Both the position numbers and the translations under genes were made by a program. The notes beneath the pieces were generated by a model. That model did not search any database. It was not told the origin of the DNA and saw only the letters and a list, made by a program, of their open reading frames with translations. From Abyssibius sp040880065 (GTDB lineage: Bacteria > Pseudomonadota > Alphaproteobacteria > Rhodobacterales > Rhodobacteraceae), in the NCBI GenBank assembly GCA_040880065.1, contig JBBDJE010000007.1, positions 1 through 50,077 of the forward strand: a DNA stretch of 50,077 nt, in the 5' to 3' direction. Of the stretch, positions 33,922 through 41,494 are shown one piece after another (the stretch's first letter is position 1; every line of letters starts with the position of its first letter).

Positions 33922-34523
33922 GCATTTACACGCCACCATCCGCCAAACCGTCGCGCCAGATGCATGCGCAAAAGCGGCTTTCGGCGCTTGAAAAATCGGC
34001 GGTTGTTGTGGCGCATCTGCACCCGGATCAGGCGGCCGCCGTGCTGCGCGGTCTGCGGGCTGAAGACCTGCGCCGCTTCTCATCGGCGCTTCAAGGCGTG
34101 CGTAGCCTGAACGATGGTGCGGTGCGCGGCGTTATTCGCGAGTTTCTGGCAGCGCTTAACGCAGCACCGACCATAGACGAGGGAGCCGAAACCGCACGCG
34201 CTTTGCTTGGCGGTTTGCTCGACGCCCCTGTCGTGGACCGTTTGTTGAGCGAGGTTGGCATTTCCAAGCTGAATTTATGGGGCACAATCGCCAGCATGTC
34301 GGCCACTGAAATCGCGGATCTTCTGGCAAGGGAGCATCCGCAAACAATCGGCTTCGTTTTGGGCCGCGTAGCGCCTGATCAGGCACGCGCCGCGCTGGGG
34401 GCTTTGCCAAAATCGCTTGCCCAGCAATCGGTCCTGGCAATGGACAAGGCAAAAACACTGTCGCCTGAAACCACGAAAGTGATCGAGGCGGCGCTAAGCC
34501 GCAGCCTTTTGTTGCAACCCTGA
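33918..34523 (+). CDS. Short FliG-like switch protein lacking the C-terminal torque domain
   Basis: 201 residues against ~330-370 for full FliG. Residues ~20-110 look like FliG_N (ALEKSAVVVAHLHPDQAAAVLRGLRAEDLRRF), which binds FliF. Residues ~118-195 look like FliG_M with the EHPQ motif at 139-142 that binds FliM. The C-terminal domain that carries the charged torque helix is missing. The stop is 21 bases from the convergent flgI stop, so there is no room for a frameshifted C-domain. The gene is coupled to fliP by a four-base overlap. Either this clade uses a reduced FliG or a second copy lies elsewhere. Confidence 0.82.
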   Translation: MSIYTPPSAKPSRQMHAQKRLSALEKSAVVVAHLHPDQAAAVLRGLRAEDLRRFSSALQGVRSLNDGAVRGVIREFLAALNAAPTIDEGAETARALLGGLLDAPVVDRLLSEVGISKLNLWGTIASMSATEIADLLAREHPQTIGFVLGRVAPDQARAALGALPKSLAQQSVLAMDKAKTLSPETTKVIEAALSRSLLLQP

Positions 34524-34544
34524 TTGCGACGCGGCCTTTCGGAA

Positions 34545-35696
34545 CTACTGCACCACAAATTCCGCATGCAATGCCCCTGCGGCCTTGATCGCCTTGAGGA
34601 TGTCGATCATATCGCGCGGTGTAACACCCAGCGCGTTCAGCCCTTCGATCACTTCAGGCAGCGAAACCGCGGTGTCGACCATGGCAAGCTGTGTGCCGGG
34701 CTCTTCTTCAATGCGGGCCTCCGTGCGCGGTACGACAATCGTCTCTCCCTCGCTAAACGGGCTGGGCTGCACCACAATCGGCGCTTCTTGCACGCGCAAT
34801 GTCAGGTTTCCCTGGCTTACGGCCACGCGGGAAATGCGCACATCGGCCCCCAAAACAATCGTGCCCGAGCGTTGGTCGACCACCACGCGGGCGCGCATGG
34901 CTGGTGCAACCTCGATATTCTCCAAAAGGCTGATCAGATGCGCGGGTGAAGGCGCGTTCGCGGCCCGCAGGTTCAGCGCGACGGTGCCGCTATCCTGCAT
35001 TTCGGCAATTGCAATGCCGAACCGGTCGTTGATGGCGCGCTCGATCCGCGCCGCTGTTGTAAAATCGGGATTGCGCAGCGCCAGCCGCAAGCTGCGCATA
35101 GCGGAAAAGTCAAAAGCGATTTCACGTTCGACCCGGGCGCCGCCGGGAATAACGCCTGCCGTTGGCACGCCCTGTGTTTCCGTAGCGCCATTGCCGGCCG
35201 CCACGGTGCCGCCTGCAATGATCGACCCTTGGGCCACAGCATAGATCTGTCCATCGGCGGCATTCAGCGGGGTCATGATCAGCGTGCCACCCATAAGGTT
35301 CGAGGCATCGCCGATTGTGGATACGGTAACATCAATCTGCCCGCCGGCGCGCGCAAAAGGCGGTAGCTCGGCGGTTACCAGCACGGCGGCCACGTTTTTG
35401 GGGCGGAACTGCTCACCGGTTACGTTAATGCCCAAACGCTCCAGCAGGTTTTGCATGGCCTCTTCGGTAAAGGGCGCGTTGCGCAGCCCGTCGCCAGTGC
35501 CATTCAGCCCCACAACAAGCCCATAGCCGACAAGGTCGTTGCCGCGCACCCCGTCAATTTCGACAAGGTCTTTGATACGGACATCGGCCATGGCCGGGCC
35601 GGTTGCGATGCCTGTGGCAATGAAACTTGCGGCGATCAGCCCCTTAGCGCAGGTGGTTAACCAGGCGCAAATTTGCCATTCTGGCGGTAATTTCAT
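34545..35696 (-). CDS. flgI: Flagellar P-ring protein FlgI
   Basis: 383 residues. Signal peptide ends near GPAMA, then VRIKDLVEIDGVRGNDLVGYGLVVGLNGTGD. Other marks: FRPKNVAAVLVTAELPPFARAGGQIDVTVSTIGDASNLMGGTLIMTPL and the C-terminal LGVTPRDMIDILKAIKAAGALHAE. It forms the periplasmic P-ring with help of FlgA. ATG 35696 has GGAGAT upstream but overlaps the flgL end by 53 bases; no later start keeps the signal peptide. Confidence 0.95.
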   Translation of the reverse strand: MKLPPEWQICAWLTTCAKGLIAASFIATGIATGPAMADVRIKDLVEIDGVRGNDLVGYGLVVGLNGTGDGLRNAPFTEEAMQNLLERLGINVTGEQFRPKNVAAVLVTAELPPFARAGGQIDVTVSTIGDASNLMGGTLIMTPLNAADGQIYAVAQGSIIAGGTVAAGNGATETQGVPTAGVIPGGARVEREIAFDFSAMRSLRLALRNPDFTTAARIERAINDRFGIAIAEMQDSGTVALNLRAANAPSPAHLISLLENIEVAPAMRARVVVDQRSGTIVLGADVRISRVAVSQGNLTLRVQEAPIVVQPSPFSEGETIVVPRTEARIEEEPGTQLAMVDTAVSLPEVIEGLNALGVTPRDMIDILKAIKAAGALHAEFVVQ

Positions 35697-36657
35697 AAAT
35701 AATCTCCATCTGCCCTTGCAGGGCCTGAAAGGCGCTCGCGGTCGCGTAGGGGTCGGCGGTGACGATGGCCGCGCGGCGCAATTCCAGCCCGTGGAGCGCA
35801 CCGGATGTATGGGCAATCGTTTCATCTATGCGCTGGGCGGCATGACCAAGCCCTTCGCGCAAAACCAAAATCTGGCCGGGATTCTCAAGAGCAAGGCTTG
35901 CGCCTTCGCGCAGCAATAAACGCGCATCCGCCGGAGTTCCGGGGTGGTCGCCCTTCGCGGCCAATGCCACAAGCGCAAGTGCTTGCAGGTTATTGCGAAG
36001 GGCTGCGTTATCGGCACGAAGTGCATAGTCCAGCCGCTGGCCTTCGGCAATTTCAACGCTGGGGGCCGTTGTATTGCCACCCAAATAGGCGCTCGTCTCA
36101 AACCCGCCGCCCGGCGCATTGAAATAGGCTTCAATCGCGGTAATCGCGTCCAAGCCGTTGGCGGCACCGCTGGCAAGTGCTGCAAGGTCGGCATAGATCG
36201 CATCACTATCCACCAAGGCCGGGCCACCAACCGCAGCACCGGCAAACAAGGCATGCCGCCCGTGCCGCCCGTTTAGCGCCGATACCGCAGCGTCAAACGC
36301 GGCGCGCGCGCTATTGGCGATGGTTAGGCTCGCCAAAGCATCGTCACGGTCAAGCGCGGCCTGCAAATCCACCCCGAACGGAGCAACGCCTGCCGCAAGT
36401 TGGGCAAGATGGTGCTCGGCGCTGCTTGCCTTGGCGGCGGCAAAGTTCAGCCCTTCGATCTGGCTGTCAAGCCGCACGATACTGCGCTCGATGGTGTAAA
36501 GGCTGCTCAAATCGCCACCACTTGCGGCGACAAGGTCCGATTTCAACCCGCTGCTCATTTCCTGGCTGGCGGTCTGCATTTGTGCACGCACCGACATGCC
36601 GCGTTGCAGCAGGCTTTTTTGTGTCGCGAGGTCAGAAATAACGGGGCTGATTTGCAT
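35644..36657 (-). CDS. flgL: Hook-filament junction protein FlgL
   Basis: 337 residues. The start MQISPVISDLATQKSLLQRGMSV and the SSGLKSDLVAASGGDLSSLYTIERSIVRLDSQ helix match the FlgL/flagellin N-terminal coiled coil; the C-terminal helix ends LEIIYEITARMANL-like and NHLR. ATG 36657 is one base after the flgK stop. The gene overlaps flgI by 53 bases. Confidence 0.88.
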   Translation of the reverse strand: MQISPVISDLATQKSLLQRGMSVRAQMQTASQEMSSGLKSDLVAASGGDLSSLYTIERSIVRLDSQIEGLNFAAAKASSAEHHLAQLAAGVAPFGVDLQAALDRDDALASLTIANSARAAFDAAVSALNGRHGRHALFAGAAVGGPALVDSDAIYADLAALASGAANGLDAITAIEAYFNAPGGGFETSAYLGGNTTAPSVEIAEGQRLDYALRADNAALRNNLQALALVALAAKGDHPGTPADARLLLREGASLALENPGQILVLREGLGHAAQRIDETIAHTSGALHGLELRRAAIVTADPYATASAFQALQGQMEIIYEITARMANLRLVNHLR

Positions 36658-36658
36658 C

Positions 36659-38116
36659 CTAGATCTCCAGCAATGTGCGCAGCAATTTATCAACAGTCGA
36701 GATGACCCGCGCATTGGCGGCATAGGCCTGCTCGATCACCAACAAATGCTGCATCTCACGGTCGGTATCGACAGCGGTTTCGGCCAGTTCGCGGTTGCGC
36801 AGCGCATCAAACTGGCCGCCAAGAAATGCGGTTTTCTGGTCGGCCCGTTGGTTGGCGGCGTAGTTATGTGCGGCAATTTCACCGGCAAGATCGGCCGCGC
36901 CCAGCATATGGGTCACGCCCGCACCCGTCGGGGCAGCGCGCGGCGCGGCAAGTGCCGCAAGGCTGGCGGTTAACAACGTGCTGGTGCCCGCTGGCCCCGG
37001 CAGGGCCGCGCCAAGCCCGTCGCGCAGCCGCCATGTCGCGCCGCCTTGGCTCGGGTCGGCCAGCGCGTTCAGTTGCAGGCGACCGGCAAGGCCAAGCTCG
37101 TTTATCGGCGAGCTTGGTGCACCCGCATCAGTAAACAGGCCCGGATCGCCGGGTGCGCGCGTCGGGTCCAGCAGGGGGGATTCGAACCGTTCGGCAAGGT
37201 CGCGCGCGACAGCATCAATTTGCGCGTTAAACGCGGGTGCGATCACGTCGCGTAGCGCAAATGCCGCGCCGAGCGATCCGCCATCCATCTGACCGGACCC
37301 CGTGCCAACGCTTACAGGGCGACCGTTTAATGTTAGGCCCGCGAGCGCGCCGCTGGCCAATGTCATATCATGGGTGATGGTCGGGGTGCTGGTAAAACCC
37401 AGCTCTTTGGCGCTTCCATCCAGCAATTGCGCGCCGTTCCTCGTGTAAAGGGCGACATCGCCACCATCGCGCCGCAACTGGCGGATGGGGATGATCGCGC
37501 TGATCTGGTCGATCAACCGCTGGCGTTCATCCTCGAGCCCCGTCACATCGCCTGAATTTGCGCGCATCCGGATTTGCGCATTGATACTTTCGATCTGCTT
37601 GAGCGAGCTATTGACCGTTTCGACCTGCTGGGCGATCGAGCGATCAGCGGCAACGCGCACAGCGCTGGTTTGTGTTGAAATTCCGTTGAGATTGTTTGCA
37701 ATATCACCGGCGCGCTGCGCGACATTTGCCAGCAGGCTTGTGGAATCGGGCGCATTGCCGGCTGCGCGCAACGCATCTTCAAATGCAACCATATGCGAGG
37801 CGAGCGCATCGGCTGCGCCGGGCAAGCCAAGCAGCGCGGAAAGCCGCGCGCGGCCTTCGCCTTCGGTCAATGCCGCGCCATGTTCGGCAGCCGATTGGCG
37901 GCGTGCGGCGGTAACTTGTGCGTTTTCGGCGCGCAAAACCCCATCTACCCGCACACCTGCGCTTTGCCCGCCCACGGTTTGTGGCGACAGTGCCAACTCT
38001 TTGCGGGCATAGCTTTCAACCGTGGCGTTGGCCACGTTGTTTGACACAAGCTCGGCGGCGCGCGAAACGGTGGCCAAACCGGAATTGGCAATGCTCAAGG
38101 CAGATGAAAGGCCCAT
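36659..38116 (-). CDS. flgK: Hook-filament junction protein FlgK
   Basis: 485 residues. N-terminal LSIANSGLATVSRAAELVSNNVANATVESYARKEL is the FlgK rod-like motif; RLIDQISAIIPIRQLRRDGGDVALYTRNG and the C-terminal EMQHLLVIEQAYAANARVISTVDKLLRTLLEI confirm. It is the adaptor between hook and filament. It is 24 bases after flgE and one base before flgL. Confidence 0.95.
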   Translation of the reverse strand: MGLSSALSIANSGLATVSRAAELVSNNVANATVESYARKELALSPQTVGGQSAGVRVDGVLRAENAQVTAARRQSAAEHGAALTEGEGRARLSALLGLPGAADALASHMVAFEDALRAAGNAPDSTSLLANVAQRAGDIANNLNGISTQTSAVRVAADRSIAQQVETVNSSLKQIESINAQIRMRANSGDVTGLEDERQRLIDQISAIIPIRQLRRDGGDVALYTRNGAQLLDGSAKELGFTSTPTITHDMTLASGALAGLTLNGRPVSVGTGSGQMDGGSLGAAFALRDVIAPAFNAQIDAVARDLAERFESPLLDPTRAPGDPGLFTDAGAPSSPINELGLAGRLQLNALADPSQGGATWRLRDGLGAALPGPAGTSTLLTASLAALAAPRAAPTGAGVTHMLGAADLAGEIAAHNYAANQRADQKTAFLGGQFDALRNRELAETAVDTDREMQHLLVIEQAYAANARVISTVDKLLRTLLEI

Positions 38117-38140
38117 GGTTTAGCGGCTCCTTTGGGCGGG

Positions 38141-39442
38141 TTAGCGTTTGATGTTGGTGGTTTCTTGCAGCATCTCGTCAACCGTCTGAATGATCTTGGC
38201 GTTGGAAGCATAGGCGCGCTGGGTTTGGATGAGCGCGGTTAGCTCGCCGGCAATATCGGTAGTGGATTCCTCGAGCGCATAGCCAATTGTAGCGCCGGTC
38301 GGCCCGGTGCCCGCATCCCACAAAAAGAACGCGCCGCTTTCGCGCGTAGCGGTAAAAGCCTGGCCCATTGCCGGGTTCAGCGCATTGGGGTTGGCCACAT
38401 CGACCAGTGGCACCTGAAAGATGACCCGTGAAAACCCGCTGTCATAATTGGCAGAGACAATGCCATTGGCATTAATTTCAACCGAGGTGACATTACCGGT
38501 TGGCGCGCCGTTTTTGCTGAGATTGATTGGCGCGAACTGGTCGGAAAGCTGGGTCAGCCCGGTTGAGGTGCCGGGGCTGCCCACCGAAATGCTGACAGGG
38601 CCACGGTCAAACGTCACATCAAGCGCGCCAGTGGCGGCGTCATAGGTGCCCCCGAATACCGGCGTGACCGATTGCACCGTGCCGCCTGCGCCGGTTGTGG
38701 CATCAAACTGCACCGTAAATTCGGCAATGGGGGCGGGGCCGGTGGCAAGGTCGATAATTTCCATCGTCCACAGGTTTGACTGGCCCGCGCCCGGCACTTG
38801 CGGGGTGAACACCGCTGTCATGGTTTGTGTGGCGCCCAGATTGTCGAAATACTCCAGCGAAATTTCCATCGAATCACCCGATGATCCGGCGGCTGTCGCC
38901 GTTGCTGGCAGGTTGATGCCGAGGGTGATTTCGGTCGTCGGGTCGGCGGCAAACTGGTTATGGGCCACGTTCACCGGCACCAGCCCGGCGGCAGAATCGC
39001 GCGATTGCGGCGGGATGCTGCCATCGGCTGCGGCAGGCCATCCCAGCAGCACGAGCCCGCTTTCGCTGCGCAAAATGCCGTTGGCATCGGGGCGGAACGA
39101 GCCGGTCGCTGTCATCATCATCGGGTAGGGGCCTGCTCCAGCCCCGACGGCGGCGGCGCTGGTCACCGGCAGCATGCCGCGCCCGCCCACTGCAATATCG
39201 GTGGCATTGCCGGTGCTGATCAGCGCGCCCTGTGCGGTTACTTCACGATAGGTCGAAACCCGCACACCACCGGCAGTGTATTTGCCGCGTTGTTCGGGCA
39301 GGGTCATCGCAGAAAAATCGGCATCGACACGCTTGTAGCCGTAGGTTTTGGAATTCGCGATATTGTCGGCAATCGTTGCCAGTTTGCTGGCATTTACGTT
39401 AAGCCCGGCAACACCGGCATTCATGGAGGAGGAAATTGTCAT
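38141..39442 (-). CDS. flgE: Flagellar hook protein FlgE
   Basis: 433 residues. MTISSSMNAGVAGLNVNASKLATIADNIANSKTYGYKRVDADFSAM at the start, GNATDIAVGGRGMLPV in the middle and ELTALIQTQRAYASNAKIIQTVDEMLQ at the C-terminus are FlgE signatures. It polymerises into the universal joint. It leads flgE-flgK-flgL-flgI, with motB 92 bases upstream on the same strand. Confidence 0.95.
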   Translation of the reverse strand: MTISSSMNAGVAGLNVNASKLATIADNIANSKTYGYKRVDADFSAMTLPEQRGKYTAGGVRVSTYREVTAQGALISTGNATDIAVGGRGMLPVTSAAAVGAGAGPYPMMMTATGSFRPDANGILRSESGLVLLGWPAAADGSIPPQSRDSAAGLVPVNVAHNQFAADPTTEITLGINLPATATAAGSSGDSMEISLEYFDNLGATQTMTAVFTPQVPGAGQSNLWTMEIIDLATGPAPIAEFTVQFDATTGAGGTVQSVTPVFGGTYDAATGALDVTFDRGPVSISVGSPGTSTGLTQLSDQFAPINLSKNGAPTGNVTSVEINANGIVSANYDSGFSRVIFQVPLVDVANPNALNPAMGQAFTATRESGAFFLWDAGTGPTGATIGYALEESTTDIAGELTALIQTQRAYASNAKIIQTVDEMLQETTNIKR

Positions 39443-39534
39443 GGGCTGGCCTTTTTATGCGGAACACGAAGTATTGCGCCTAGATTTGCGCGACAGGCTT
39501 AAGATGGCCCTAACAGATTAAATTGACTCTATTT

Positions 39535-40362
39535 TCAGGCAGGCGGGTTGCGCAGCAGGGTAATTTCCAGCCGGCGGTTGCGGTAATCCGGCCCGCTGAC
39601 AAGCGCCAAAGCGCGGTTTGACTGCCCCGTCACCCGCACGAATCGCGCAGGCGCAATGCCGTATTCTGCCAGCATCAGCCGCCCCATCTGCGCGCGCGCC
39701 GATGACAGGGCAAACCCGTCTTCCACCTCAAGCACGCGGCCCAGATGGCCGCCAACCGCAATATCGTTGCGCACCATGCCGGTGACATTTGCGATCATCA
39801 TCAGCAATTGTTGGGCGACTTCGGTTGGTTCATCGCTTCCGGGGAAAAAAAGCGGTGTCTCGGGAAGGTCGAAAATTTCGATGATCAGCCCCTCATCCGT
39901 TATCCGCGTGTTGACATGTTTGAGCAGCGAATCCTCGACCGTGCTTTCGCCGCTATCGCCGCGAAACAGGCTTTCGATTTCGGAGAACTGCGCTTCGGCC
40001 GCATCTTCGATAGGGGCACCACCGGTATCGCCTGCAGCGTTCTCCAACTCGCTTGGATAATCCTCGCTGGCACCGGTGCCAGACTGGTTTTCGGTCATCT
40101 CGGTGAACAGGTCTTCGCCGTTGAACATGCCATCGCCTCCGCCTGTGGCCATATAGGCGGGGATACCGGGGTTGAAATAGGCGGCAATGCCCTGCCGTTG
40201 TTCTTCGGTCGTGGCATTGAGCAGCCACATCAGCAGGAAAAACGCCATCATCGCGGTTACGAAATCGGCATAGGCTACCTTCCACGCGCCACCATGATGG
40301 CCCGCCGCTTGCACGATCTTCTTTTTCTTGATGATCGGCCGCAAATTGTTGGTTTCGGCCAT
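39535..40362 (-). CDS. motB: Flagellar stator protein MotB
   Basis: 275 residues. Basic cytoplasmic start (IIKKKK), membrane helix with the proton-binding Asp in AYADFVTAMMAFFLLMWLL (Asp33). The periplasmic OmpA-like domain is recognisable by FALSSARAQMGRLMLAEYG and RNRRLEITLL, but the usual GHTD loop reads GGHLG at 204-208, so key peptidoglycan-contact residues differ. AYFNPGIPAYMA follows the plug region. ATG 40362 has a G-rich site upstream. It is divergent from the FliM-like gene and is encoded far from motA. Confidence 0.93.
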   Translation of the reverse strand: MAETNNLRPIIKKKKIVQAAGHHGGAWKVAYADFVTAMMAFFLLMWLLNATTEEQRQGIAAYFNPGIPAYMATGGGDGMFNGEDLFTEMTENQSGTGASEDYPSELENAAGDTGGAPIEDAAEAQFSEIESLFRGDSGESTVEDSLLKHVNTRITDEGLIIEIFDLPETPLFFPGSDEPTEVAQQLLMMIANVTGMVRNDIAVGGHLGRVLEVEDGFALSSARAQMGRLMLAEYGIAPARFVRVTGQSNRALALVSGPDYRNRRLEITLLRNPPA

Positions 40363-40535
40363 GTCGCCCCCCCACCTCGCTTTTTTTATGCAGCTTCGGG
40401 GCCAAGTCTTGCCAAGTGGTAACCAGCGCGCATGCCGGTCGGGGGTTTGTTTGGCGCAATTGATTAAACTTGCACTGGTAACCTGCCCTTCATCTTTGCG
40501 CGCGAGGCTCAATGCATTGATATCAGGAGCGCAGA

Positions 40536-41396
40536 ATGCCCCCCACCGTCCTAAAACTGTTGCACCCTCAGCCTGAAAAAGCACCGGATTTTGCAAACCT
40601 GCTGGCTGAGCGGCTGGCCATGCAGCTTGGCACCAGGCTTGCTGTGCCGATCACAATTGAGCTTGATAAACAAACCACCCCGCGCTCTTCATTGCTCCAT
40701 ACATGGTTACAAAAGAAAGGCTTGAAAGCAGCGTTTGATCTGGGGGCAGCGGGGCAGGCTTTTTGCTGGCTTGACGATGCGCTGGCGCAAAATATCGTGG
40801 CACTTCGCCTTGGGGCCAAGCCCAACCGAAAGCCGTTAACGATGGTCGATCACGCGCTATGTGCGGTCGTCGCCGATGCGGTGCAGGATGTATTGGCGCG
40901 CGTCTCCAAGCCTGTCCGGCCTTCCCCGAGCTTGCTAAATATGCGCCCCTTGCCCACCCCCGCAAACGGCGATTGGCGGGCGTTTTCGCTTGTTGTTTTC
41001 CACCGCAAGCTGCCGCTTGGGGGCCTGCGCCTTGTGTTGCCCCAAGGCTGCACTGAGCGCGCAAAACCCGCAGCCATGCGGCCGGCATCACCGCGCCATG
41101 CGCAGGCGCTGGCCCACGCAATGCAGGCCGCCCCGCTGAGCCTGCGCGCTGTTTTGCACCGCCAAGCCATGGCGAAAGAGGCGCTGTGCGAGCTGCGCAT
41201 CGGTGATGTTATCGGCCTGCCCGATGGGTGTCTTGGCGCGCTTCAAATTGCGTTGGGCGACAAGCAGACAACCCCTGTCGCGCAAGCCCGGCTTGGCGCT
41301 TACGGTGGCAAAAAGGTGCTGAAACTGCTTACATCTCCGGATGAGCGCGTTTTGGCGCTTCCTGCAGCGCTTCCTGCAGCACTTCCTGCGGAATAA
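40536..41396 (+). CDS. Divergent FliM-like switch protein (SpoA C-terminal domain)
   Basis: 286 residues against ~330 for typical FliM. Residues ~198-265 form a SpoA/FliMN_C domain (LRAVLHRQAMAKEALCELRIGDVIGLPDG, then QARLGAYGGKKVLKL). The middle ~30-170 could be a diverged FliM middle domain (LTMVDHALCAVVADAVQDVLA). No EIDALL-type CheY-binding peptide is visible at the N-terminus. AGGAG lies seven bases before the ATG. The only other SpoA protein in the window is FliN, so this is the best FliM candidate. The C-terminus ends in LPAA repeats. Confidence 0.72.
   Translation: MPPTVLKLLHPQPEKAPDFANLLAERLAMQLGTRLAVPITIELDKQTTPRSSLLHTWLQKKGLKAAFDLGAAGQAFCWLDDALAQNIVALRLGAKPNRKPLTMVDHALCAVVADAVQDVLARVSKPVRPSPSLLNMRPLPTPANGDWRAFSLVVFHRKLPLGGLRLVLPQGCTERAKPAAMRPASPRHAQALAHAMQAAPLSLRAVLHRQAMAKEALCELRIGDVIGLPDGCLGALQIALGDKQTTPVAQARLGAYGGKKVLKLLTSPDERVLALPAALPAALPAE
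41355..41390. repeat. Three tandem 12-base units at the 3' end of the FliM-like gene
   Basis: Three units of gcgcttcctgca (last gcacttcctgcg) code for Leu-Pro-Ala-Ala repeats and run to the stop codon. In frame, so copy number changes only tail length. Confidence 0.85.
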
Positions 41397-41494
41397 CACA
41401 AAAGCGGCATGAAAAGTCGCCTCGTGCGATTGCTTTTGCCGCGAATCACGCGCAGCTTGGCCCAAGGTTTATGCTAGGGTTAAAGGGGCTTTTC

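Noticed and set aside
33918..34544. FliG C-domain lost through a frameshift
   Set aside because: Only 21 bases separate the fliG and flgI stops, and other frames past the stop encode flgI on the opposite strand.
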